From Flavobacterium sp. (GTDB lineage: Bacteria > Bacteroidota > Bacteroidia > Flavobacteriales > Flavobacteriaceae), in NCBI RefSeq assembly GCF_028689845.1, contig NZ_JAQVCH010000009.1, forward strand, positions 1-64,000: a stretch of DNA of 64,000 nucleotides, in the 5' to 3' direction. The notes beneath the pieces are model-generated. The model was not told where the DNA came from. It worked only from the letters and a program-made list of their open reading frames with translations, and searched no databases. Below, one piece after another: positions 1-7,968 of the stretch. The position numbers and the translations under genes were made by a program. How positions within the stretch are numbered: position 1 is the stretch's first letter; the number at the start of each line of letters is the position of its first letter.

Positions 1-111
1 AAAATAGCCAATTCATTATTAGGCAGTGACGACAACAAAAGAGATACGAAGCTTAAAATAAATTCATTAATTCGTGAAATTGATTACTGTATTGCACAGT
101 TATCTGATTAA
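1..111 (+). CDS. ZapB-like small coiled-coil protein, C-terminal fragment
   Basis: An open frame runs from base 1 to a TAA at 109-111 and encodes the last 36 residues of a protein that begins outside the window. The tail contains KIANSLLGSDD and ends in IAQLSD; it is hydrophilic and looks helical. It lies 6 bases before zapA. In flavobacteria a small coiled-coil protein of about 100 residues usually precedes zapA and is thought to act with it at the division ring. That role is inferred from position. The start and the coiled-coil part are not visible here. Confidence 0.7.
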   Translation, partial: KIANSLLGSDDNKRDTKLKINSLIREIDYCIAQLSD

Positions 112-117
112 AACAGT

Positions 118-411
118 ATGAACGAAAAGCTTAAAATTAAAATATCGATTGCAGACCGCATCTATCCACTAACGGTAGATCCAAGTCAAGAGGAAGGATT
201 GCAGAGTGCGTCAAAAAAAATCGATGTAATGATTAAGCAATTTGAACAAAATTATGCTGTTCGAGACAAGCAAGATGTATTGGCTATGTGTGCTTTACAA
301 TTTGCCTCTCAATTAGAGCAAAAACAAATCGAAAAAACGGAAGACAGTCAGGAATCATTAGAAAGACTGAAAACAATAAATGATTTATTAGCTACTTATC
401 TAGAAAAATAA
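118..411 (+). CDS. zapA: Cell division protein ZapA
   Basis: This 97-residue protein matches the ZapA family in length and layout. The N-terminal half carries the beta-rich head (LKIKISIADRIYPLTV, then a helix with EEGLQSASKKID), and the C-terminal half is a charged coiled coil from about residue 60. ZapA binds FtsZ and cross-links its filaments at the division ring in the cytoplasm. It follows the ZapB-like fragment by 6 bases, so the two are probably co-transcribed. A 6S-type RNA follows directly, the same neighbour seen in many other bacteria, where zapA/ygfE sits next to ssrS. Confidence 0.9.
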   Translation: MNEKLKIKISIADRIYPLTVDPSQEEGLQSASKKIDVMIKQFEQNYAVRDKQDVLAMCALQFASQLEQKQIEKTEDSQESLERLKTINDLLATYLEK

Positions 412-436
412 ATACGTTCTTACATACTAATCAAGA

Positions 437-602
437 TACTGCCTACATTAGTTTCTATTTGATAAACTCAACACTAACAATTTAGAATGAGCAAATCGTC
501 ATTACTAAAGCATGCCTACCTTGTAGTAGGATCCTTGAACAATGCGTTAGCTCAAAACTTGTCCTTACGAGTTTATACAATCACCTAATGTAGGCTTTTT
601 TT
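437..602 (+). ncRNA. ssrS: 6S-type RNA (6S-Flavo / ssrS)
   Basis: The 213 bases between zapA and rny hold no ORF but fold as a long rod. Bases 441-451 (GCCTACATTAG) pair perfectly with 585-595 (CTAATGTAGGC). Inside that, 462-469 (ATAAACTC) pairs with 569-576 (GAGTTTAT), leaving a large internal bubble. The bubble contains a small hairpin, CCTAC 515-519 with GTAGG 526-530. A T-run (596-602) follows the closing stem and would terminate transcription. A long closing stem, central bubble and position next to zapA fit 6S RNA, which binds the housekeeping RNA polymerase holoenzyme. A flavobacterial form, 6S-Flavo, is described in Rfam. The ends are approximate. Confidence 0.82.
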
Positions 603-624
603 ATATAATACCTTAACACAGAAA

Positions 625-2181
625 ATGGAGATAAATATAATTGTTGGAATTATTGGCATCATAGCAGGATTTGCTACTGCAAAAATCATTGAGAAGAGCA
701 ATGTTTCAAACCTCATCAAAAATGCAAAAAAAGAGGCCGCAAACATTTTAAAAGATGCAAAAGTTGATTCTGAAAACCTAAAAAAAGACAAATTACTTCA
801 AGCTAAAGAAAAGTTTTTAGAGTTAAAATCAGAGCATGAAAAAGAGATTTTATCAAAAGACAAAAGAATTGCAGAAGTTGAAAAAAGAACTCGAGATAAA
901 GAATCGCAAGTTTCTAATGAATTAGCCAGAGCAAAGAAATCAGCCGATGAATTTGAAGCAAAAATTGCTGATTATGATAATCGTGTTGAACTATTAGATA
1001 AAAAACAAATTGAATTAGAAAAATTGCACAAAAGTCAAGTGCAACAACTGGAGGTTATTTCTGGTTTATCAGCAGAAGAAGCTAAAGAACAATTAGTGGA
1101 AAGCCTTAAAGCTGAAGCCAAAACAGAGGCCATGGCTCATATTCAAGACACTTTAGAAGAAGCAAAATTAACCGCTCAACAAGAAGCTAAAAAAGTAATT
1201 ATTACCACTATTCAACGGGTGGGAACAGAAGAAGCAGTAGAAAATTGCGTCTCTGTTTTCAACATTGAATCAGATGATGTAAAAGGTCGAATTATTGGTC
1301 GAGAAGGTCGAAATATCCGTGCTTTAGAAGCAGCTACCGGCGTTGAGATTATTGTAGACGATACACCTGAAGCAATTATTCTTTCTTGTTTTGATCCGGT
1401 TCGACGAGAAATCGCTCGTTTATCCTTACATAAATTAGTAACAGACGGTCGTATTCACCCTGCCAGAATTGAAGAAGTAGTGGCCAAAACGACCAAACAA
1501 ATTGACGACGAGATTATTGAAGTGGGTAAACGCACAGTAATCGATTTAGGAATTCACGGCTTACATCCTGAATTAATTAAAGTGGTTGGACGAATGAAAT
1601 ACCGTTCTTCTTACGGACAAAATTTATTACAACACTCGCGGGAAGTAGCAAAACTATGTGGTATTATGGCTGCCGAATTAGGATTGAATGTAAAATTAGC
1701 CAAACGTGCCGGATTACTTCATGATATTGGAAAAGTACCTGATGCAGAAAGTGAACTTCCTCACGCAATTTTAGGAATGCAATGGGCAGAAAAGTATGGT
1801 GAAAAAGAAGAAGTATGCAACGCCATTGGAGCTCACCATGATGAAATAGAAATGAAATATTTAATTTCGCCAATCATTCAAGTATGTGATGCCATTTCGG
1901 GAGCACGTCCGGGTGCGAGACGCCAAGTATTGGATTCGTATATTCAACGTTTAAAAGATTTAGAAGCCATTGCTTTTGGTTTTAACGGTGTAAAAAGTGC
2001 GTATGCTATTCAAGCAGGACGTGAATTACGTGTTATTGTAGAAAGTGAAAAAGTTTCTGATGATGAAGCAGCAAAGCTTTCGTTTGAAGTTTCTCAAAAA
2101 ATTCAAACCGAAATGACTTATCCTGGTCAAGTAAAAATTACCGTGATTCGAGAAACAAGAGCAGTGAATATAGCGAAGTAG
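625..2181 (+). CDS. rny: Ribonuclease Y (membrane-anchored endoribonuclease)
   Basis: The 518-residue protein has the full RNase Y layout. An N-terminal membrane helix (about 3-20, [15 protein letters not shown]) is followed by a long charged coiled coil (about 30-200), a KH RNA-binding domain ([13 protein letters not shown], about 222-234) and an HD metal-dependent phosphohydrolase domain with the HD pair at about 366-367 (LLHDIGK). RNase Y starts mRNA decay by endonucleolytic cuts at the inner membrane. Length is normal for the family. The gene begins 22 bases after the T-run of the 6S-type RNA, so it may be reached by read-through. It ends before a hairpin terminator at 2232-2270. Confidence 0.96.
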   Translation: MEINIIVGIIGIIAGFATAKIIEKSNVSNLIKNAKKEAANILKDAKVDSENLKKDKLLQAKEKFLELKSEHEKEILSKDKRIAEVEKRTRDKESQVSNELARAKKSADEFEAKIADYDNRVELLDKKQIELEKLHKSQVQQLEVISGLSAEEAKEQLVESLKAEAKTEAMAHIQDTLEEAKLTAQQEAKKVIITTIQRVGTEEAVENCVSVFNIESDDVKGRIIGREGRNIRALEAATGVEIIVDDTPEAIILSCFDPVRREIARLSLHKLVTDGRIHPARIEEVVAKTTKQIDDEIIEVGKRTVIDLGIHGLHPELIKVVGRMKYRSSYGQNLLQHSREVAKLCGIMAAELGLNVKLAKRAGLLHDIGKVPDAESELPHAILGMQWAEKYGEKEEVCNAIGAHHDEIEMKYLISPIIQVCDAISGARPGARRQVLDSYIQRLKDLEAIAFGFNGVKSAYAIQAGRELRVIVESEKVSDDEAAKLSFEVSQKIQTEMTYPGQVKITVIRETRAVNIAK

Positions 2182-2185
2182 TTCC

Positions 2186-2308
2186 GTTTTCAGTCGCAGT
2201 TGACAGTAGCAATGTCAATAAAAATAAATGATAAAAAAGCAATTTCTAAATTAGAGTTGCTTTTTTTATTTTAACTCTAGGCTGTGACTGTAAACTGCGA
2301 CTGTAAAC
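2186..2308. repeat. Pair of 22-bp inverted repeats flanking a terminator
   Basis: Bases 2186-2207 (GTTTTCAGTCGCAGTTGACA plus GT) and the reverse complement of 2287-2308 match at 20 of 22 positions. The right copy lies in a short CTGTAAACTG tandem at 2287-2310. The two arms flank the rny terminator. No ORF is present. This resembles the short CAGT-rich intergenic repeats seen in Flavobacterium genomes. Function unknown. Confidence 0.6.
2232..2270 (+). terminator. Rho-independent terminator after rny
   Basis: The stem AAAAAGCAA / TTGCTTTTT has a weakly paired AT-rich centre and runs into a T-tract (2259-2267). The A-run on the left side means it could also stop transcription arriving from the minus strand. 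Confidence 0.75.
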
Positions 2309-2314
2309 TGAAAC

Positions 2315-3211
2315 CTACTTCCTCGGATGAAATTGATTTACAATTTGAGTCAAATGTTGACGGTCTAAATGCACGTAAATCTCTGTAGTAGTGATTGATT
2401 CATGTCCGAGCATCAATTGGATAGAACGTAAATCGGCACCATTTTCTAGCAAATGTGTGGCAAATGAATGGCGAAAAGTATGTGGACTAATGGCTTTATT
2501 TAAATTTATTTTTTTAGCTAAGTCTTTGATTATGGTAAAAATCATCGCTCGTGTTAGTTGTCTTCCTCTTCTGTTTAAAAAAAGTGTATCTTCCTGTCCT
2601 TTCTGAATCGGAAGATGAGTTCGAATTTCCTTATGGTATAAATTAATATACTTTACGGTAGCCTTTCCAATTGGGACAAAACGTTGTTTATTCCCTTTTC
2701 CGGTAATTTTTATAAAACCCTCTTCAAAAAATAAATCAGAAATTTTGAGTGAAATTAATTCCGAAACTCGCAATCCACAACCGTATAAGGTTTCTAACAT
2801 CGCTCGATTGCGTTCGCCTTCCGGTTTAGACAAATCAATCGCAGCAATTAAGGAATCAATCTCTTGAATAGAAAGTGTGTCGGGCAATTTTCGTCCAATT
2901 TTAGGCGTTTCAATCAACTCCATTGGGTTGTCCGTGCGATAATCTTCAAAAATTAAATAGGTAAAAAAACTTTTTAAGCCAGAAATGATTCGTGCCTGCG
3001 AACGGGGATTTACTTCTTTAGAAATGGAATAAATAAAAAGTTGAACTTCTTCTTCAGAAATAGTAATTGGATTTGTATCAATATTATTTTCCTCCAAAAA
3101 CTGCGTTAATCGCTGTAAATCAAAGGTGTAATTTGCCAGTGTATTAGGGGATAATCCTCTTTCAATTTTTAAATACGATTGAAAACTTTTTATATAGGGT
3201 TGCCAATTCAT
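2315..3211 (-). CDS. xerD: Site-specific tyrosine recombinase XerD
   Basis: At 298 residues this is the normal Xer length. It has an N-terminal SAM-like core-binding domain (about 5-90) and a C-terminal catalytic domain. All active-site residues of the tyrosine recombinases are visible: Arg148 (GCGLRVSEL), Lys172 (TGKGNKQ), His244 and Arg247 (PHTFRHSF), His270 (MLGHESI) and the nucleophile Tyr279 (EIYVHLD). XerD resolves chromosome dimers at dif during division. The gene stands alone. A -7 element ends only 4 bases before the ATG, so the mRNA may be leaderless. XerC/XerD assignment rests on overall likeness and location after rny. Confidence 0.92.
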   Translation of the reverse strand: MNWQPYIKSFQSYLKIERGLSPNTLANYTFDLQRLTQFLEENNIDTNPITISEEEVQLFIYSISKEVNPRSQARIISGLKSFFTYLIFEDYRTDNPMELIETPKIGRKLPDTLSIQEIDSLIAAIDLSKPEGERNRAMLETLYGCGLRVSELISLKISDLFFEEGFIKITGKGNKQRFVPIGKATVKYINLYHKEIRTHLPIQKGQEDTLFLNRRGRQLTRAMIFTIIKDLAKKINLNKAISPHTFRHSFATHLLENGADLRSIQLMLGHESITTTEIYVHLDRQHLTQIVNQFHPRK

Positions 3212-3215
3212 CTTT

Positions 3216-3223
3216 CAAATATA
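3216..3223 (-). promoter_or_regulatory. -7 element of the xerD promoter
   Basis: On the minus strand this reads TATATTTG, a perfect TAnnTTTG, and ends 4 bases before the xerD ATG (3209-3211). No good TTTG -33 box is seen at the usual distance. Transcription would start at or next to the start codon. Confidence 0.55.
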
Positions 3224-3235
3224 ATCTGTTTAAAA

Positions 3236-3270
3236 GACAAAAAAAACCTTTCTTAGTAAGAAAGGTTAAA
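3236..3270 (-). terminator. Terminator after the 3287-3886 gene
   Basis: The stem AACCTTTCTTA / TAAGAAAGGTT is nearly perfect. On the minus strand it is followed by a run of Ts, complementary to the As at 3238-3246. It ends the barrel gene and sits just upstream of the xerD promoter. Confidence 0.85.
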
Positions 3271-3286
3271 TATTTGAGTTTCTATT

Positions 3287-3886
3287 TTAATTTTTCTTCC
3301 ATTTTCCACCACCAATATAAAAACCAAGATTTATGGCAAAATAGGAGTTTACAATAGTATCATCTGGAATTACACCGCCACCAGGAAAAGAGGTATAATA
3401 TAGTCTTGATTCAGGCACAAAATTATACTCTACATTCATTCTGAATTTTCCCCATTCAAATCCGCCTCTTATTACACCACCAACACCAGTTTCAGGGTCT
3501 AAACCACTAATACTTTCATCGTCACTTGCTCTAACACTTAGTGCCGAAGCATATCCAATACCGGCTCCTACAAAAGGTACGAACGATTTTCCTGATGGAA
3601 AATAATAATCATATGTTCCAATATAAGAAGCAATTCCTGTAGCTGTTACAAAAGTTGTAGAACCAATCTCTTTAATATCTCGTGCAATTGCGGCCCCTCC
3701 TATTCGTAGTCCGACACTCATGTTTTCTTTTATATTGTATTTTGGCTCAATATCAAAAGAAACACCTACGCCACCACTGGCAGGAATTATTCCGAAATCC
3801 AAACCTACTCTAAAGCCACCTTCTCGTTGAGCTGTAGCCAAGTTAAAGGCAAACAGCATAAGGATTAACACCGTTAATTTTTTCAT
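3287..3886 (-). CDS. Secreted outer-membrane beta-barrel protein
   Basis: The 199-residue protein starts with a clear signal peptide (MKKLTVLILMLFAFNLATAQ, cleavage about residue 20). It continues with alternating amphipathic strands rich in Gly and aromatic residues (FRVGLDFGIIP, GVSFDIEPKYNI, FVPFVGAGIGYAS, VNSYFAINLGFYIGG), as in the small eight-stranded porin-like OMP families. Its ligand or role cannot be read from sequence. It is a single-gene unit with its own terminator at 3236-3270. The final residues (GGKWKKN) are not the aromatic ending typical of many barrels. Confidence 0.75.
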   Translation of the reverse strand: MKKLTVLILMLFAFNLATAQREGGFRVGLDFGIIPASGGVGVSFDIEPKYNIKENMSVGLRIGGAAIARDIKEIGSTTFVTATGIASYIGTYDYYFPSGKSFVPFVGAGIGYASALSVRASDDESISGLDPETGVGGVIRGGFEWGKFRMNVEYNFVPESRLYYTSFPGGGVIPDDTIVNSYFAINLGFYIGGGKWKKN

Positions 3887-3987
3887 ATTTATATATTAAA
3901 TTGCATGCAATAATACTATAAAATTTCATGAAAATTATAGGTTTGAATATTTTTTTAAACTTAAATTTTAAACTGATTTGCTTTAAA

Positions 3988-4025
3988 TAAAAAAGCTGCT
4001 CTATTTATTGTAAAATAAAGCAGCG
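3988..4025 (-). terminator. Terminator after the PepSY/TonB receptor unit
   Basis: The stem GCTGCTctaTTTA / TAAAgCAGC sits next to an A-run at 3988-3994 that becomes the T-tract on the minus strand. It ends the two-gene iron-uptake unit 6820-4043. Confidence 0.8.
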
Positions 4026-4042
4026 GTAAATATTTATTTAGT

Positions 4043-4591
4043 TTAATTTAGAAAAAACAAGAATAATAAAGGAAAGATTAAACCGGCTAAGGCCAATTTC
4101 CAACCTCTTTGCTTAAAAGTTTGTTTGCCATGTTTAATCATCATAGTGCCCGTAACAGCAATAACAATTAGAGAAATTCCAAAAATATCAGAGAAATAAA
4201 TCCACCAATTAGAGGTGCTTTTATGCAATTTCATCATTTGGCTAATTACTGGTGTTTTTATAAAAGTAACTACTTCGCCTTTTCCAGTTTCCAAATTGAT
4301 GCTAACATCATTTTTTTCATAAGAAATTGTAAGTTCGCCTTTTTTTACTTTATGCCGTCTAAATTTATCCTCAATACCTAATTCTTGACCTATTTTTTGA
4401 GCTTTCTCCTCTGAAATTTCTTTACTTTCTAAACGTTTAATTTCGACAGCTTTTGTTTCAACCGTATATTTTTCTGGATGCCAAGCATCGCGATGATTCA
4501 TTAATATCCCTGAAAACGCGAAGGTTATAATCAATCCTAAAAAGAAATAGCCTAAATCTCGGTGGAGGTCTCTCACTAATTTTTGTTTCAT
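4043..4591 (-). CDS. PepSY-associated TM helix protein (iron-uptake accessory)
   Basis: The 182-residue inner-membrane protein starts RDLHRDLGYFFLGLIITFAFSGILMNHR, the usual first helix of PepSY_TM proteins. A soluble periplasmic PepSY-like stretch follows (about 45-115). Then come a helix near 130-150 (YFSDIFGISLIVIAVTGTMMI) and a C-terminal helix (LALAGLIFPLLFLFFL). Such proteins often accompany TonB-dependent siderophore receptors and have been linked to periplasmic ferric-siderophore reduction. Here it follows the receptor gene by 24 bases in the same direction, which supports that link. The substrate is not known. It is shorter than the four-helix PiuB-type proteins. Confidence 0.8.
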   Translation of the reverse strand: MKQKLVRDLHRDLGYFFLGLIITFAFSGILMNHRDAWHPEKYTVETKAVEIKRLESKEISEEKAQKIGQELGIEDKFRRHKVKKGELTISYEKNDVSINLETGKGEVVTFIKTPVISQMMKLHKSTSNWWIYFSDIFGISLIVIAVTGTMMIKHGKQTFKQRGWKLALAGLIFPLLFLFFLN

Positions 4592-4615
4592 TTTTATACT
4601 ATAAATAGATTCGAA

Positions 4616-6820
4616 TTAAAACTTGTATCGTAACGAAGTCAATATTTGTCTTGGTGCGATTGGATTGACACTATAATTTTCATGAACTGTATAATTCAAT
4701 TCGTTAGTAATATTTGATAATTTACACAGAATTGAAAATTTCTTCCATTCATATCCTGCAGATATATCAATTGTTGTATAGCTATCAAGCGGCACTTCAC
4801 GGTCATAAATTCCGTTTGGTTTAGTAGGGTCAATTTGGTTATTCCATCCACCTACTCGATCTCCGATGTAATTTCCAAGAGCTCCAAAAGAAACATTTTT
4901 AAACATTCCGCTTTGTAAAGTATAGAAGAAACTTATGTTAGCCGTGTTTTGTGGCGTTCTCGTTAAACGATCTCCTTCAATATAACTCCCTTTTACTCCT
5001 GTTGTTTTGGTATAACGCATATCATTATAGCTATAACCGGCATTCATAGTAAAACCATTTACAGGTCTGTAACTAATGTCAATTTCTAATCCTTTACTAG
5101 TAGTTTCGCCACTTAGCTCTTTTATATTGGTATTTGTATTCACATTTCCATCTGCATCAAATTCGGCAGTTTGTGCTAAATTGCTATTGACAATATGGTA
5201 AAAAGTTAGGTTGGTTGACAATGTACCTTTTAAAAACTCATTTTTAATTCCCGCTTCATACTGATCGATGATTGATGGTTGCATCGCTTCGTTTGTAATG
5301 GTTACTCCTGAATTTGGTGTAAACGAGTTTGAATAACTAGAAAATAAAGTCAGCGTTTTTAACGGTTGATAAATCAATCCTAATTTTGGAGAAAAAGCTC
5401 TGTCATTTCTAATTTTTTCTACCACTTCTGTGTTTGCTATTTTATCATACGTCACTGGTTTTGCTTCTTGATACGTATAACGAAGGCCGACTAATGCTTT
5501 AATTTTTTCAGTAAATGAAATCAAATCTTGTGCATAAATTCCATATCGTCCCGTTTCTGTTTTCACAATTTTTGTTTCTTTTGAAGGTAAAACAAGCCCC
5601 TCATTTGCTTCTGCATATGATAAAGGATCAAAAATATTTACCATATCATAGGTGGCCACAAATTCTCCTGTAGTAGCATTATAAAATTTATATGTATAGG
5701 AATCGGCATCGGACAATTCTGTATCAATTCCAGTAAATAGTTGGTGTTTTATTTTTCCGGTTTTAAAATTTCCTTGAATGCTTATTTGATTGGCAATGAT
5801 TTGTTCAACTGCTTTATTTCTTCCATAAGGACGATTCCAATCGCCATTTGCTGCAGGTTGAATACGCTCTGTAGCGGTAGAGATTCTATCATAATCTTGA
5901 AAAGAAGTATTAAAATTAAGTTTCCAAGCGGAATTAAACTCATGATTTACCAAGACGGAAGCGGAGGATTGCACGGTATTTCCCGTAGACCATTTTGCAC
6001 CTAAGTAGGCGTTTCTTGGCACATCAGCAATCTCTTTCCCAATCATTCCTGTTCCAAAATCGGGTGTCCAATCATCATTTAAATAATCACCTTGAATAGT
6101 AATTTCTGTTTTATCACTAACTCTAACTAATAAGGAAGGATTAATATAATAGCGTTCTTTGGTCACATAATCTCGAAAACTTTCTGAGTTTTCATACGAG
6201 CCATTGAAGCGAAAGGCCACCGACTTGTTAAAAACTCCATAAACATCCACCGATGGTTTATAAAAACTATAACTTCCCGCTTGCATTATTAATTCACCAC
6301 CCGTTTTAAAATTAGGGGTTTTAGTAACCATATTTAAAATACCACCTGGAGCAACATTTCCATATAATAAAGCGGTACTTCCTTTTAAGATTTCTACTTT
6401 TTCTAAAGAAGAAACTTCAGGAATAGAACCGCTAGAAAATCTAAACCCATTTTTAAACATATTGTTAGAGCTCATATCATAGCCCCTAGACCAAAATGAT
6501 TCTTGGGCTCCACCACGTGCAGAACCAACATATACGCCGTTTGCATTTTTAATTACATCGCTTAAGCGAAGTGGTTGTTGTTGTTGTATCATTTCAACGC
6601 TAATTACTTGCACTGCTTGTGGCAAATCCATTGGTTTGATACCCGCTCTATTGACAGAAGATTTTGAAGGATTATTATCTGCTTCTAAAATAACTTCTTT
6701 CAATTTCTTAACGGTATCGTTTTCAATTTCATACTCGTCATACTGACTAAAATCTGATTCTTGGGCAAAAAGAAACGAAGAACTTAAAATAAACAAAGTA
6801 GCAAATACAATTTTTTTCAT
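4616..6820 (-). CDS. TonB-dependent siderophore receptor
   Basis: The 734-residue protein has a signal peptide (MKKIVFATLFILSSSFLFAQ), a plug domain (about 55-180: DLPQAVQVISVEMIQQ, VYVGSARGG, YGNVAPGGILNMVTK) and a 22-strand-type barrel ending in an aromatic residue (LTSLRYKF). The plug is of the ferrichrome/ferric-siderophore class (FhuA-like), where SWxRG-type text (here WSRGYD) is typical. It imports a siderophore across the outer membrane using TonB energy. A well-formed promoter lies at 6851-6881. The downstream PepSY membrane protein fits an iron-uptake operon. I saw no convincing Fur box. No carboxypeptidase-like N-terminal domain is present. Confidence 0.92.
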   Translation of the reverse strand: MKKIVFATLFILSSSFLFAQESDFSQYDEYEIENDTVKKLKEVILEADNNPSKSSVNRAGIKPMDLPQAVQVISVEMIQQQQPLRLSDVIKNANGVYVGSARGGAQESFWSRGYDMSSNNMFKNGFRFSSGSIPEVSSLEKVEILKGSTALLYGNVAPGGILNMVTKTPNFKTGGELIMQAGSYSFYKPSVDVYGVFNKSVAFRFNGSYENSESFRDYVTKERYYINPSLLVRVSDKTEITIQGDYLNDDWTPDFGTGMIGKEIADVPRNAYLGAKWSTGNTVQSSASVLVNHEFNSAWKLNFNTSFQDYDRISTATERIQPAANGDWNRPYGRNKAVEQIIANQISIQGNFKTGKIKHQLFTGIDTELSDADSYTYKFYNATTGEFVATYDMVNIFDPLSYAEANEGLVLPSKETKIVKTETGRYGIYAQDLISFTEKIKALVGLRYTYQEAKPVTYDKIANTEVVEKIRNDRAFSPKLGLIYQPLKTLTLFSSYSNSFTPNSGVTITNEAMQPSIIDQYEAGIKNEFLKGTLSTNLTFYHIVNSNLAQTAEFDADGNVNTNTNIKELSGETTSKGLEIDISYRPVNGFTMNAGYSYNDMRYTKTTGVKGSYIEGDRLTRTPQNTANISFFYTLQSGMFKNVSFGALGNYIGDRVGGWNNQIDPTKPNGIYDREVPLDSYTTIDISAGYEWKKFSILCKLSNITNELNYTVHENYSVNPIAPRQILTSLRYKF

Positions 6821-6850
6821 CTTTATTAAGAATTAATTAAAATAACGATG

Positions 6851-6881
6851 CAAAAATATTAAGCTAAATTAAATTTACAAA
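6851..6881 (-). promoter_or_regulatory. Promoter of the TonB receptor operon
   Basis: On the minus strand TTTG (6878-6881), 19 bases, then TATTTTTG (6851-6858) match the Bacteroidota -33/-7 consensus exactly in sequence and spacing. The expected start lies near 6845, giving a 5' leader of about 25 bases. Confidence 0.8.
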
Positions 6882-7140
6882 ATTTATTTAGACTTATTTT
6901 AAATAAATATTTTAATTCGTTGTATAAGAAGGTTTTACAAGTATGAATTAAGTAAAATTTTAAAGAAAATTAGCTAGAAATAATATATCTAATTAGGTAA
7001 AAAAACTTAAATCTTTATAAATGAAAGCTTTAAGTAAACCGGTAATTATATCTTAAAGAACAAAATAAGCGACATTGAACTGAAGAATTCATAAATTGTA
7101 CAAAGCTTTGTTTAAAAAAAAATCGAAGAGTGAATAATAT
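6882..7140. other. AT-rich intergenic gap without a gene
   Basis: Between the receptor promoter and the next terminator there is no credible ORF or RNA fold. The only symmetric element noticed is a 12-bp palindrome ACAAAGCTTTGT at 7100-7111. Base composition is very AT-rich. Confidence 0.5.
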
Positions 7141-7176
7141 CAAAAAAAAAACCATCCAATTGCATGGATGGTTTAG
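7141..7176 (-). terminator. Terminator after the 7197-7793 gene
   Basis: The perfect stem ACCATCCA / TGGATGGT (7151-7172, 6-base loop) is preceded on the plus strand by ten As, which form the T-tract on the minus strand. Confidence 0.9.
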
Positions 7177-7196
7177 AAAAGTTTACATTATAATGA

Positions 7197-7793
7197 TTAC
7201 CATTTGTATAATAAACCAAATTGTGGTTGAGCAAAAATATTATTAAATAAATTCACTTCAACTTGTAAATCACTAGAGTTATCGCCATTTTCTGGACTAA
7301 AGCTATTATATTGTAAAATATTAGCTAAAGTAAATGTAGCAGCCCAATGATCTGTAAAGAAATAATTTAACCCAAGAGAAATAGTAGCATTCATGTTATT
7401 ATCTGTAGATTTATCCATACCGTTTGGCTCAGTAGTAACAGCAGAATAACCGATTCCAGCTTCTCCAAAAGCGTTAAAGCTTTTATCTTCACCTAGCGTT
7501 AAGAAATAATAACGAGCAAACCCTGTAACGCCTAGCACAGATTGTTTGTCACCATCGTTATCTTTGTAACCACCAAAGTTCAAACGTCCACCAACTGCCC
7601 AATTCTCATCAAGCATATAGCCAATACTTGGATTGAATGCCCAACTGTCTACAACGTCTCCAGATCTGAAACTAAAGCTTCCTTCAGCAAACATATCTCC
7701 TTTTGAAAAACCCTCTCCTGAAGGAGTTTCTTCTTGTGCATTAGCTGTTCCAAAAGCGGCAACAGCCATAATTGTTAAAATAATTTTTTTCAT
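7197..7793 (-). CDS. Outer-membrane beta-barrel protein
   Basis: The 198-residue protein has a signal peptide (MKKIILTIMAVAAFGTANAQ). A barrel-like series follows (FAEGSFSFRSGD, WAFNPSIGYML, WAVGGRLNFGGY, SFNAFGEAGIGYS, ISLGLNYFFTDHWAATFTLANI) and ends in the aromatic LLYKW expected of a barrel C-terminus. The function is unknown. It is a single-gene unit with its own terminator. Its signal peptide and upstream region are almost identical to those of the gene at 7969-8484, although the mature barrels differ. Confidence 0.78.
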   Translation of the reverse strand: MKKIILTIMAVAAFGTANAQEETPSGEGFSKGDMFAEGSFSFRSGDVVDSWAFNPSIGYMLDENWAVGGRLNFGGYKDNDGDKQSVLGVTGFARYYFLTLGEDKSFNAFGEAGIGYSAVTTEPNGMDKSTDNNMNATISLGLNYFFTDHWAATFTLANILQYNSFSPENGDNSSDLQVEVNLFNNIFAQPQFGLLYKW

Positions 7794-7818
7794 GATATTT
7801 GTTTTAAAGTTTATTTAA

Positions 7819-7826
7819 CAAATTTA
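7819..7826 (-). promoter_or_regulatory. -7 element of the 7197-7793 gene
   Basis: On the minus strand this reads TAAATTTG (TAnnTTTG), ending 25 bases before the ATG. No clear TTTG box lies 19-21 bases upstream. The same element occurs at the same distance in front of the 7969-8484 gene. Confidence 0.6.
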
Positions 7827-7868
7827 ACCACATTAAAGAAGCCTCGTTTTTAGGTCTCTTTGCAGTTG

Positions 7869-7910
7869 TTAACAAATTTATTAACACTTTTTATTTAAAT
7901 TGTTAATAAT
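7869..7910. repeat. 42-bp upstream element, copy 1
   Basis: The block begins TTAACAAATTTATTAACAC and ends AAATTGTTAATAAT. It matches bases 8559-8600 at 40 of 42 positions. It lies 76 bases upstream of the ATG of the 7197-7793 gene. It contains several TTAAC/GTTAA half-sites and could be a regulator-binding site or an UP-like element. It has no coding potential. Confidence 0.65.
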
Positions 7911-7913
7911 TAA

Positions 7914-7949
7914 AACAAAAAAAGCCACACTTAAAAAGTATGGCTTTAT
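7914..7949 (-). terminator. Terminator after the 7969-8484 gene
   Basis: The stem AAAGCCACACTT / AAGTATGGCTTT has one mismatch and an A-run on its plus-strand left side, which gives the T-tract for minus-strand transcripts. Confidence 0.85.
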
Positions 7950-7968
7950 AAAAACTTTTTTTATGATG

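Noticed and set aside
6821..6900. Fur box upstream of the TonB siderophore receptor
   Set aside because: I looked for GATAATGATAATCATTATC-like text and found only general AT-rich sequence, so iron control is not shown.
7100..7111. 12-bp palindrome ACAAAGCTTTGT
   Set aside because: Too short and AT-rich to be meaningful alone; no second copy or gene arrangement supports an operator.
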